Source: Alphaproteobacteria bacterium (GTDB taxonomy: Bacteria > Pseudomonadota > Alphaproteobacteria > UBA2966). Taken from it: 64,000 nucleotides of DNA. The stretch spans positions 1 to 64,000 of the forward strand of contig JABIFY010000106.1 in NCBI GenBank assembly GCA_018650465.1, written 5' to 3'. A program made the position numbers and the translations under genes. The number at the start of each line of letters is the position of its first letter. Position 1 is the stretch's first letter. The notes beneath the pieces were generated by a model. The model made no database searches and was not told the DNA's origin. It saw nothing but the letters and a program-made list of their open reading frames with translations. Positions 20,302 through 28,966 of the stretch are shown piece by piece.

Positions 20302-20892
20302 TCAATCTTCCCTGAGTTCGAATTTTGGCAATATGGTTTCGAAGGGCGTCTCCAACGGATCGATCATACCGGACCGTGCCAGATGGACGTAGCCCTGGAC
20401 CAGTGACCAGACCAGGGTTTCGATGGCCTTTTCATTCATCGTCCCGGATCGGAATGGTGCGCAGGCTTCTGCCAGAACGCCATAGGACGCTGACGATGTG
20501 CGCTGGAATTCAGGGTCGCTTGTGTAGAACCGGTCCTTCATAAACATCAGGGTGGCAACGGCTTCATATTCGCGGGAAAAGGCGATGTAGCCCTGGCAGA
20601 TACCTTCCAATTGCGCCTGGGGCGTGTCTGCCGACTGATCCCTGGCATCTATCATGTAACGGGTGAAGGTTTCGAACCCCTGGGCCACGATTGCCGTCAA
20701 CAAACCCTTCAGTCCTTTGAAGTGGTGGGCAGGGGCCGCGTGGGAAACACCTGCCCGGGCGGCACATTTACGTAAACTCAAGGCACCCAGGCCACCTTCT
20801 GCCAGCAGAGAAATACCAGCTTTAACAAGGGCTTGCTTCAGGTTTCCGTGATGGTGACGTTTTCCGGTGCGGGCGGCAGGCGCTTTTGTCAT
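20302..20892 (-). CDS. TetR/AcrR family transcriptional regulator
   Basis: RHHHGNLKQALVKAGISLLAEGGLGALSLRKCAARAGVSHAAPAHHFKGLKGLLTAI. Confidence 0.92.
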   Translation of the reverse strand: MTKAPAARTGKRHHHGNLKQALVKAGISLLAEGGLGALSLRKCAARAGVSHAAPAHHFKGLKGLLTAIVAQGFETFTRYMIDARDQSADTPQAQLEGICQGYIAFSREYEAVATLMFMKDRFYTSDPEFQRTSSASYGVLAEACAPFRSGTMNEKAIETLVWSLVQGYVHLARSGMIDPLETPFETILPKFELRED

Positions 20893-20902
20893 TCAGTTAT
20901 AA

Positions 20903-20960
20903 CTTGACAGTGTCAAGGTTCCATGGGATTGATGTGTGAATTAAACTTTACAGTGTCAAG
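20903..20960. promoter_or_regulatory. Paired operator for the adjacent TetR regulator
   Basis: CTTGACAGTGTCAAG (20903-20917) and CTTTACAGTGTCAAG (20946-20960) between divergent TetR and DUF2306 genes. Confidence 0.75.
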
Positions 20961-20972
20961 CACAAGGTCTCA

Positions 20973-21602
20973 ATGTCAAAAATGATGAAAATTGGAAACA
21001 TCCTGTTCTGGATTACGACACTGGCCGTCGCCCTTGTTTCGTGGCGATTTTTTGCCTTGGGTCTTGAACAAGCCTTCAACGGCATGCTGGCGCATATTCA
21101 GGAAAGGCAACTTGCATTTGTCCTGCACGTGTTTGCCGCACCGGTTGCCTTGGCGACAGGCCTGTTCCAGTTTCTGCCAAACCTCCGGTCCCGACGGCCC
21201 AATATTCACAGATGGTGCGGCCGACTCTATGGGGTCGCGGTTGTCACAGCTGGCGTGGCCGGGCTTGTCCTCGCCCTGGGATCATTTGACCGACCGGTTG
21301 CCGGGGCAGGGTTTTTGATCCTGGCCGTTTTGTGGTTGGGGACGACTGCAAGGGCTGTGCAGTTGGCGATCAAGGGGCGCATCAGGGAACATCAACGCTG
21401 GATGATCCGTTCCTGGGCCTTGACCCTGGCCGCCGTGACATTGCGCATCTACCTGCCGTTCTTCATGGGGTTTGGGCAAATGGAATATGCCGAAGCATCC
21501 AATTATGTCGCCTGGGCTTGTTGGCTGCCTAACTTGATCGTTGCTGAGATATACCTCCGCAGGTTCCGGCGACAAGAACCAGAGATGATCCCGGCGGCTT
21601 AA
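20973..21602 (+). CDS. DUF2306-like integral membrane protein
   Basis: HVFAAPVALATGLFQFLPNLRSRRPNIHRWCGRLYGVAVVTAGVAGL, REHQRWMIRSWALTLAAVTLRIYLP. Confidence 0.85.
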   Translation: MSKMMKIGNILFWITTLAVALVSWRFFALGLEQAFNGMLAHIQERQLAFVLHVFAAPVALATGLFQFLPNLRSRRPNIHRWCGRLYGVAVVTAGVAGLVLALGSFDRPVAGAGFLILAVLWLGTTARAVQLAIKGRIREHQRWMIRSWALTLAAVTLRIYLPFFMGFGQMEYAEASNYVAWACWLPNLIVAEIYLRRFRRQEPEMIPAA

Positions 21603-21629
21603 AAAAAGGCCGCTGCAATGCAGCGGCCT
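21600..21629 (-). terminator. Rho-independent terminator for the minus-strand GNAT operon
   Basis: AGGCCGCTGC-aat-GCAGCGGCCT with an A-run on its plus-strand left side (T-run on minus). Confidence 0.8.
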
Positions 21630-21665
21630 GAAGTCAGCGGAGGTAATTCGATTAACAAACGGGGA

Positions 21666-22601
21666 TCAGGCGACTTTGCGTTCCAGAGCCAATTGGTCAG
21701 AAGGTCCAAAACCATGTCTGTACAGGAAGGCCAGCAGGTCAAAGTTTTCGCGGCGGACTTCGGTGCGCACGTGGTCAACTTGCAGACCGGACAGGTTCAT
21801 CAACAATTGTGAGATCAAGGCAGAAGCGATGCCGTGATGGCCCTGGTTGGGGGCAACGCCGATAGTGTCGATGACGGCATAGGGTTCGGTTTCACCAAAA
21901 TCGCCAAAGTCCATGCGGGCCATGACAAAGCCGGAAACAAAACCATCTGTTTCAGCCACCAGAGAGACCCGGATTGCCGATTCGTCCAGGGCCTCTTTCA
22001 TGGCGCTTTGCAGATAGGTCGATCTGTCATCGCCGGTGATTGCGCGGTCAATGGATGAAATTGATTTAGCATCATCTGCGGTCATCAGACGTACATAAAC
22101 CCGGTCACGTGCCAGGGTGCCGCCGTTGGCATCAAGATCTTCGTCGGTGGAGAAATGAACGCGGGAAGTATCGCACTCGACCACATGCCGGGGCGCCATC
22201 TTGAAGCCCTGATGATCGAAGAAACGCAACAGGTCGTGTGACGTCCATGCCGCGTTGGTTTGCATCGACTTCAAACCCTTGTGCTTCAGCACGTCATCGA
22301 TCCCACTCAGCAAAGCCTCGCCGGTGCCGTGATGATCGTGGGCCGTATCGACGGCCATGGCTTCAAGGATCGCTGTTTTTGACAAACCAAATTCACCGTC
22401 GATCAAACGGGCCATGGCATAACCAACCAGGCTGCCATCTGCTTCGGCACCGACCTGAATGTAGGTTCCCTGGTCGGCCAGAACGGCCTCAAGGCGTTTG
22501 GCAAAAAAGCCGCGACGTGAACGCGCCACATGTTGACGGTCGATTTCAACAACCTCATCAAGATCGGATGCCTTGAGAGGACGGATCGTAATTTGTGACA
22601 T
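21666..22601 (-). CDS. Tandem-domain GNAT acetyltransferase
   Basis: Two GNAT repeats: ITIRPLKASDLDEVVEIDRQH...AVDTAHDHHGTGEALLSGI and YVRLMTADDAKSISSIDRAI...IGVAPNQGHHGIASALISQLL. Confidence 0.85.
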   Translation of the reverse strand: MSQITIRPLKASDLDEVVEIDRQHVARSRRGFFAKRLEAVLADQGTYIQVGAEADGSLVGYAMARLIDGEFGLSKTAILEAMAVDTAHDHHGTGEALLSGIDDVLKHKGLKSMQTNAAWTSHDLLRFFDHQGFKMAPRHVVECDTSRVHFSTDEDLDANGGTLARDRVYVRLMTADDAKSISSIDRAITGDDRSTYLQSAMKEALDESAIRVSLVAETDGFVSGFVMARMDFGDFGETEPYAVIDTIGVAPNQGHHGIASALISQLLMNLSGLQVDHVRTEVRRENFDLLAFLYRHGFGPSDQLALERKVA

Positions 22602-22648
22602 GCAGTTTCTCCTTGATGGGTACTTTAAAATCGAAATTTTGCGAAGGG

Positions 22649-22858
22649 TCAGACCCAGGCTGATGGAATATGGGCGGCGTCGATAGTGTGATTACCAAGC
22701 CCGCTCAGCGATCCTTCGACGGCTGGCAGCGGGGCAGCGGCGTCGGGGATTGTCTCAGCGACTTCGATCAATCCGTGTGACAGGGATTGAAAAAGGGAAC
22801 TGACAGACGCGCCTGGCCAAACGGTCGACGCATTGCCTTGAAAAGTTTGGATGCTCAT
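22649..22858 (-). CDS. Small protein of unknown function
   Basis: 69 aa ORF with AGGAAACG upstream of ATG; sits between candidate operator and tandem-GNAT gene. Confidence 0.5.
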   Translation of the reverse strand: MSIQTFQGNASTVWPGASVSSLFQSLSHGLIEVAETIPDAAAPLPAVEGSLSGLGNHTIDAAHIPSAWV

Positions 22859-22909
22859 GGCTCGTTTCCTGAACGAAGATCAATTTCCAGCAAAAATGGC
22901 GGGAACTGA

Positions 22910-22940
22910 TTAAATTGGTATACAAGTACTAAATTACATA
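22910..22940. promoter_or_regulatory. Candidate operator copy 2
   Basis: TTAAATTGGTA-tacaag-TACTAAATTACATA, see 12894-12924. Confidence 0.75.
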
Positions 22941-23047
22941 TTTAATTAAAATGAGTCAATAGTTTAAATGGCGCATGCGTTTCCGGATCGTCTGAAATTT
23001 GGTATATGTTTCCCGTAAAATCAGAAAATTGTCGATCAGGGGCAACT

Positions 23048-23659
23048 ATGAACAGAATCGAAACGCTGGAACAGCTGGAAAACATTTACGGTAAACCAAA
23101 GCCGCCAGCCCTGGTTAAGGTCGCCCACAAGATGACGGCGGAGTATCAATCTTTCATCGAGGCAGCACCCTTTCTGGCGTTGGCAACTTGCAGCATTGAT
23201 GGCCTGGACTGTTCACCGCGAGGCGATCTCGCCGGATTTGTGCGAATCGAAAATGACGACACTTTGTTGCTGCCAGACAGACGGGGCAATAACCGGGTCG
23301 ATTCATTGGCGAATATCATTCAAAATCCTCAGATAACCCTCATGTTCATGATTCCAGGTGTACCAAACATTATTCGTGTCAACGGTGAGGCCTGGATCAG
23401 TATCGATCCAGACAGGCTGGCATCCTTCTCTGTGAACGGGAAAGAACCCCGGTCGGTAATCGTCATCGAAATCAGGGAAATCTATTTTCAATGTGCGCGG
23501 GCCATTGTGCGGTCGAAATTGTGGGAAATGGAATCACAGATTGATCCAGACACGTTACCGTCGCCAGGTGAAATTCTTGCCGCGATGACAGATGGTCGTG
23601 AAGGCGGGATAAGTTACGATAAAACCTGGCCGGATCGGGCTAAAGAAACGCTCTGGTAA
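23048..23659 (+). CDS. Pyridoxamine 5'-phosphate oxidase-like FMN-binding protein
   Basis: FLALATCSIDGLDCSPRGDLAGFVRIENDDTLLLPDRRGNNRVDSLANIIQNPQITLMFMIPG. Confidence 0.88.
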   Translation: MNRIETLEQLENIYGKPKPPALVKVAHKMTAEYQSFIEAAPFLALATCSIDGLDCSPRGDLAGFVRIENDDTLLLPDRRGNNRVDSLANIIQNPQITLMFMIPGVPNIIRVNGEAWISIDPDRLASFSVNGKEPRSVIVIEIREIYFQCARAIVRSKLWEMESQIDPDTLPSPGEILAAMTDGREGGISYDKTWPDRAKETLW

Positions 23660-23680
23660 ATTTCATTTGAAAATGAAAAA

Positions 23681-23708
23681 GGGCAGGAGCATTTCAATGC
23701 ACCTGCCC
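23681..23708. terminator. Hairpin between convergent genes
   Basis: GGGCAGG-a-GCAT-ttca-ATGC-a-CCTGCCC preceded by AAAAA (T-run on minus). Confidence 0.6.
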
Positions 23709-23732
23709 GATAGATTGCTCAATATTTGTCGA

Positions 23733-24722
23733 TCAGGTGGATAAGGCCTGCAGCAAGTTTTGGGTAAGTGTTTTTGACATGGCGGTCACGGCGCGGCGGC
23801 GATATTGCGGCTTTGTGGTCGTTGTTTGTACCGGGCTTGTCTGTTTTTGTACCAGTTTAGCTAGTTTTTGCCCCTGCTCTTCATCGAATTCCAGGCCGAT
23901 AAATTCATCGCAACCTGTGACCCGAATGGGGGTGGAATTGGTCCCGGTGACGGCGGCATCAAGGGACGTGATTTTGCCATTTTCGCTGGCGACCCGAACG
24001 GCAACGCCAGCGAGTGGAAAATCAATGGATTCGCGGATCCGCAGCTTGGTATAGCTTGATGCCATATTGCCTTGAGCCGGGGCCGGGATATGGATGGTCG
24101 TCACCATTTCGCCGGGCTTCAGGGTAAGATAATCAATGCCATCATCATTAAAAAGATCATCCAGCGGCACCCGGCGGGAACCATCTGGTCCGGCAATTTC
24201 GATTTGTGCATTCAGCACCAGCAGGGCCGGGGCTGTATCGCCCGAATAGGCGGCGTAGCAACGCTTTGAGGTCGGAACCACGTGGCAGATTTCGCCCTCA
24301 TATTTCATGCAACCATCGTTGCTGTCGCGCCACCACTGGCTCTGGTTATAAAAATAACACCGGGTATCAAGGCAGAGGTTTCCTCCGATGGTGGCAACTT
24401 CGCGATGGGTGGCACCAGCCACTGCCGCAGCGGCCTCGGCCAACACAGCATAGTCCTGTTGAATGCCAGCATCAGCAGCAAGGACCGCCAGGGTAACGGC
24501 GGCACCAATGTGTAAGCCGTCGCCATCCCGCTCGAAGCGTTGCAGTTCAGCAACGTTGGATAATTCGATTAAATTTTCCGTTGGCGTCAGGCCGCGACGG
24601 ATATTGGCGAGCAAATCTGTGCCGCCGGAAATATAGCGAGCCTCCTTCAGAGAGCCGCGGGTTTCAAGGGCTTCAGCTAAGCTAGCCGGGCGGTGAAGTT
24701 TGAATTGGGGTAAAACTTCCAT
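23733..24722 (-). CDS. hcrB: 4-hydroxybenzoyl-CoA reductase beta (FAD/[4Fe-4S]) subunit
   Basis: FAD-binding fold with insert CYFYNQSQWWRDSNDGCMKYEGEICHVVPTSKRC (C-X15-C-X7-C-X8-C); downstream of hcrA. Confidence 0.9.
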   Translation of the reverse strand: MEVLPQFKLHRPASLAEALETRGSLKEARYISGGTDLLANIRRGLTPTENLIELSNVAELQRFERDGDGLHIGAAVTLAVLAADAGIQQDYAVLAEAAAAVAGATHREVATIGGNLCLDTRCYFYNQSQWWRDSNDGCMKYEGEICHVVPTSKRCYAAYSGDTAPALLVLNAQIEIAGPDGSRRVPLDDLFNDDGIDYLTLKPGEMVTTIHIPAPAQGNMASSYTKLRIRESIDFPLAGVAVRVASENGKITSLDAAVTGTNSTPIRVTGCDEFIGLEFDEEQGQKLAKLVQKQTSPVQTTTTKPQYRRRAVTAMSKTLTQNLLQALST

Positions 24723-24732
24723 GATAATTTCC

Positions 24733-27120
24733 TTATTCCGCCGCGACTTTGTTGGCTTGCTCACGCTCAAATCGGGCGCGGGCTTCAAACAAACGGTCGG
24801 GGGTAATCGGTGTCTCTGTCATACGCACGCCCGTGGCCATTTTCACAGCATTGGCCATGGCCGGGATGAAACTGGGCAAAGATCCTTCGCCAGCTTCCTT
24901 GGCACCATACGGCCCGTTGGGATCGATACTCTCGACCATCTTGATATCCATGGGCGGGGACTCGACCATCGTCGGTACCCGGTAATCCAGCATGTTGCCA
25001 CTGATCAGAAGTCCGTTGTGATAGCGGGTTTCTTCCGATAGCGCCTGGCCCATACCCATCCAGGCTGATCCCTGAATTTGTCCTTCACAGGACAATGGAT
25101 TAAGGGCAAATCCAAGATCATGGGCGATCCAGATATTGTCGACGGTGACTTGTGATGTGTCGGGGTCGACGGTGACTTCAACCACTTCGGCAGAATAGGA
25201 AAAGCCCATGGTCGGACCCACCGCTGCACCGCGATATTTCCTGCCGCCTTGTGCTGAAACAGGTGTGGAGAACGTCCCCTTGGCCGTAATTGTGCCTTCG
25301 TCTTTCAGGGCCTCGATCACGACGTCCATATATTCAATGCCGGGATCCTGGCTGCCATCAACTCGATACATCGTGCCGTCAAATTCGATGTCTTCCGGCT
25401 TGGCGTCCAGCAAGGTAGCTGCGGCTTCTGCCAGAATCTGGCGCATATTGCGCGCCGCATCCAGGGCCGCGTTTCCAACCATGAAAGTCACCCGGGAAGA
25501 ATAGGAGCCATTGTCTTTTGGTGTGTGATCCGAATCGTTGGCCATCAGTTTAACCTGACTGACATCCAGATTAAGGGTCTCGGCCACACATTGAACAACC
25601 ATGGTACTGGAGCCCTGACCGATATCGGCGGCCCCGGTCAGCGCCGTAACGGCACCATCAAAATCAAGCTTCAGATTGACGACCGCGTGGGGCTCACCCG
25701 TCCAGTGCACAGGCTTGGCAGCACCGGAAACATAGTGCGCACAAGCCATGCCCAGGCCCTTGTTGGGCCCAAGGTTCTTGATGCGCTCATCCCAATTGCT
25801 TTCTTTTTGCACCCAGTCCAGGCACTCCGGCAAGCCATAGGAATTCACCATGATATCGTTGGCGGTATAGACCGGCGCATCCAGCAGGTTCTTGCGCCGG
25901 ACCTCAAACGGATCAAGGCCCAGTTCGTCGGCCATACGATCCATCAGGTTTTCAATGGCGAAGCGCACATTAACTGTGCCATGGCCACGAAAGGCCCCGC
26001 AAGGCGGTGTGTTGGTCAGCACCCGATAGCCATCATATTTAACGGCTGGGATATCATAAATGCCATACATCAAGGTGCCGGCATAAAGGATGGTGACAAT
26101 GCCGTAGGATGGATAACCACCACCGCGTTGCACGACCTCTGAGGCCAGGCCCGTCAGCTTGCCGTCCTTGTTCATGCCCATCTTCAGATTGACCTGGGTT
26201 TCAGGTCGGCCCCGGTGGGTAATAAAGGTTTCCTCGCGTGAGGTTGTCAGACGAACAGTGGATCCGGTGGCCTTGGCAAGATGGGCGCAGATTACCTCAT
26301 GATGCAGGGTTTCTGTGCGGGCACCGAAACCGCCGCCCACAAAAGGTTTGATCACGCGTACCTGGCCTTTATCCAGCCCCAGACAGCGGGCAAAGATCAG
26401 GTGACCATAGAAGGGCACCTGGGTTGATGGCCAGATGGTGAGATGCTTGCGAATGGGATCATATTCCGCCACAGCCGCATTAGGTTCCATGTGCACCTGA
26501 TTAACCTCGGCGCACTGATAGCTTTCTTCGACCACCAGATCAGAATTGGCGAACTCGGCTTCCGTATCGCCTAACTCAAAATGCACATCGCGTTCCAGAT
26601 TGCCTGTGCGGCTCTCATGCAACTGCTCGGCATCGGGCGCACGGGCATCTTCAGCGGTGTAATAGGCCGGCAGTTCTTTATATTCCACCTTGATCAGGCT
26701 GATGGCTTTGGCGGCGGTGGCGGCATCAATGGCGGCCACAGCGGCAACCGGTTCACCGCGATAACGCACCCGGCCATTGGCCAGGGGGAATTCCAGCATG
26801 GCGATCGGCAAAATGCCAAAGGGTTCGGGGGTGTCGTCGCCTGTCAAGACGCAGACCACACCGGGCAGGGCTTCAGCTTCTGATGTGTCGACGGAGAGAA
26901 TTTCTGCGTGGCTGTAGCGGCCATGCAGAATACGACCGACAAGGCCGTCCTGGCCGAGATCACCAGCATATTTGGCGCGGCCCGTCACCTTGTCGGGACC
27001 ATCAATCAGCGGCAGCCGTTCGCCAACGGAACGAACTTTACGCTCCGGATTGGGGCTGGGATCGGGATGGGGGTCGTTAGGGGTGACGCTGTCGCGTGGA
27101 TGTTGAAGTTCGTCACTCAT
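24733..27120 (-). CDS. hcrA: 4-hydroxybenzoyl-CoA reductase alpha (molybdopterin) subunit
   Basis: Xanthine-oxidase family: [62 protein letters not shown]. Confidence 0.9.
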   Translation of the reverse strand: MSDELQHPRDSVTPNDPHPDPSPNPERKVRSVGERLPLIDGPDKVTGRAKYAGDLGQDGLVGRILHGRYSHAEILSVDTSEAEALPGVVCVLTGDDTPEPFGILPIAMLEFPLANGRVRYRGEPVAAVAAIDAATAAKAISLIKVEYKELPAYYTAEDARAPDAEQLHESRTGNLERDVHFELGDTEAEFANSDLVVEESYQCAEVNQVHMEPNAAVAEYDPIRKHLTIWPSTQVPFYGHLIFARCLGLDKGQVRVIKPFVGGGFGARTETLHHEVICAHLAKATGSTVRLTTSREETFITHRGRPETQVNLKMGMNKDGKLTGLASEVVQRGGGYPSYGIVTILYAGTLMYGIYDIPAVKYDGYRVLTNTPPCGAFRGHGTVNVRFAIENLMDRMADELGLDPFEVRRKNLLDAPVYTANDIMVNSYGLPECLDWVQKESNWDERIKNLGPNKGLGMACAHYVSGAAKPVHWTGEPHAVVNLKLDFDGAVTALTGAADIGQGSSTMVVQCVAETLNLDVSQVKLMANDSDHTPKDNGSYSSRVTFMVGNAALDAARNMRQILAEAAATLLDAKPEDIEFDGTMYRVDGSQDPGIEYMDVVIEALKDEGTITAKGTFSTPVSAQGGRKYRGAAVGPTMGFSYSAEVVEVTVDPDTSQVTVDNIWIAHDLGFALNPLSCEGQIQGSAWMGMGQALSEETRYHNGLLISGNMLDYRVPTMVESPPMDIKMVESIDPNGPYGAKEAGEGSLPSFIPAMANAVKMATGVRMTETPITPDRLFEARARFEREQANKVAAE

Positions 27121-27605
27121 TCTGCGGCCTCCGAACTTGAGTTGATGATATCGGCAGCGGCCTGCACAGATTCGATGATCTTGATATAGCCTGTGCAGCG
27201 ACAGATATTGCCGCCCAGTGCTTCACGAATATCGTCTTCGCTCGGCCTTGCGTTCTGGCGCAGTAAACCTTCCGAGGCCATGATCATGCCAGGGGTGCAA
27301 TAACCACATTGCGTGCCCAGTTTTTCGTGGAATGAAAGCTGCACGGCTGAGAGTTCTCCGCGTGTAGCCTGGCCCTCAACAGTTTCGATGACCTGGCCAG
27401 CACAGGAATGCGCCAGGGTCAAACAGGACAGCCGGGCACCATCACCAACCAGCACAGTGCAGGCACCACATTCGCCGCCATCACAGCCAAGCTTGGTGCC
27501 CGTCAGGCCACAAACCTCACGCAGGTAGTCGACAAGCAACATGTTGTCAGGAACAACATCTGCCCGGGGGCGACCGTTCACGGTCAATTGCAGGACGGCA
27601 TTCAT
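27117..27605 (-). CDS. hcrC: 4-hydroxybenzoyl-CoA reductase gamma ([2Fe-2S]) subunit
   Basis: [41 protein letters not shown]. Confidence 0.92.
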   Translation of the reverse strand: MNAVLQLTVNGRPRADVVPDNMLLVDYLREVCGLTGTKLGCDGGECGACTVLVGDGARLSCLTLAHSCAGQVIETVEGQATRGELSAVQLSFHEKLGTQCGYCTPGMIMASEGLLRQNARPSEDDIREALGGNICRCTGYIKIIESVQAAADIINSSSEAAE

Positions 27606-27607
27606 TT

Positions 27608-28963
27608 TCAGGCCTTTCTTAAATCTCGTACGCGCACAGCCTTGCCTTCGGACCGTGGCACTTTGCCAGGACCAACCACGATCACCTTGAAGCTGACGCC
27701 GGTTGCCTGTTTCAAACGTTGTGAAATATTCTTGGTAACTTTGGCGTAATCGCCTTTTTTGACGGATGGTAACGCTTCGACTTCGACGTCAACCATGGCC
27801 ATGGATTTTCCATCGCGCACCACTAACTGATAATGCGGCGCCACACCTGGCAGGCCGATCAGGGCCTCTTCCACGGCGGATGGATAGACGTTGACGCCCC
27901 GGATCACCAGCATGTCATCACTGCGACCTTTGGCGCGGGCCATGCGCCGATGCGTGCGCCCGCAAATGCATTTATCCGGAATGATATGGGTGATATCGCC
28001 TGTGCGGTAGCGCACCATGGGCAAGGCTTCTTTGGTCAAGGTTGTGATGACCAGTTCGCCGGTTTCACCATCCGGCAAAACGTCACCGGATTTTGGGTCG
28101 ATGATCTCGAAATAAAAATGATCTTCCCACAAGTGCAAGCCACCCGGTGTTTTCGGATCAAGGGCAGCTTCAAGACATTCTGCCGCCACACCCGGGCCCA
28201 TAACCTCTGACAATCCATAATGATCGATCATAGTCAGACCCAGCCGTCGACCGGCTTCCGCTCGCAGGGCATCTGTTGCAGCCTCGGCTCCGCACAAAGC
28301 AACTCGCACGGGCGCTTTCTTGAGATCAATACCAGCTGCTTCGGCCACGTCTGCGATGTTCAGGGCGTAGGACGGGGTTGAAATCAGAGCGTCAGCCTGC
28401 ATATCGATCAACATCATGATCTGGCGATCCGTATTGCCGCCGGAAAGGGGCACAACGGTACAGCCCAGTTCTTCAGCCCCGCCATGAAAACCCAGGCCAC
28501 CCGTAAACAAACCATAGCCGATAGAGTTTTGCAGCACATCGCCCGGCTTGACGCCCGCCGCGACCAGGGAACGTGCCATCAGCGATGACCAGTTCTTCAT
28601 GTCTTTTTTACTGTAACCGACAATGGTCGGCTTCCCCGTCGTACCGGAAGATCCATGTACGCGAACAAGTTTGTCCTGGGGGACAGCAAACAGGCCCAGC
28701 GGATAGTTATCCCGCAGGTCGCTTTTGCGGGCAAAAGGGAACTTTGCGATGTCCTTCAGGGATTTAAGATCGGCTGGTTTTACACCAGCTGCATCAAATT
28801 TGTCCCGGACGGCGGCAACATTCCTGTAAGCATGACGAACAGTTTTTTGCAGCCTGCCAAGTTGAAGGGCGCGCAAATCCTTTTTTGACATGCGCTCCAG
28901 GTCGGGTTGATACATGGCAACGCTTTTACGCCGGGCTGCCGGTTTTTTATTGGTCGCAGGCAT
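27608..28963 (-). CDS. paaK: Phenylacetate-CoA ligase family (PaaK-like)
   Basis: VHGSSGTTGKPTIVGYSKKDMKNWSSLMARSLVAAGVKPGDVLQNSIGYGLFTGGLGFHGGAEELGCTVVPLSGGNT, LVITTLTKEALPMVRYRTGDIT. Confidence 0.92.
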   Translation of the reverse strand: MPATNKKPAARRKSVAMYQPDLERMSKKDLRALQLGRLQKTVRHAYRNVAAVRDKFDAAGVKPADLKSLKDIAKFPFARKSDLRDNYPLGLFAVPQDKLVRVHGSSGTTGKPTIVGYSKKDMKNWSSLMARSLVAAGVKPGDVLQNSIGYGLFTGGLGFHGGAEELGCTVVPLSGGNTDRQIMMLIDMQADALISTPSYALNIADVAEAAGIDLKKAPVRVALCGAEAATDALRAEAGRRLGLTMIDHYGLSEVMGPGVAAECLEAALDPKTPGGLHLWEDHFYFEIIDPKSGDVLPDGETGELVITTLTKEALPMVRYRTGDITHIIPDKCICGRTHRRMARAKGRSDDMLVIRGVNVYPSAVEEALIGLPGVAPHYQLVVRDGKSMAMVDVEVEALPSVKKGDYAKVTKNISQRLKQATGVSFKVIVVGPGKVPRSEGKAVRVRDLRKA

Positions 28964-28966
28964 GGG

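Noticed and set aside
25525-26142. 205-aa plus-strand ORF opposite hcrA
   Set aside because: Antisense to a strongly conserved molybdopterin subunit.
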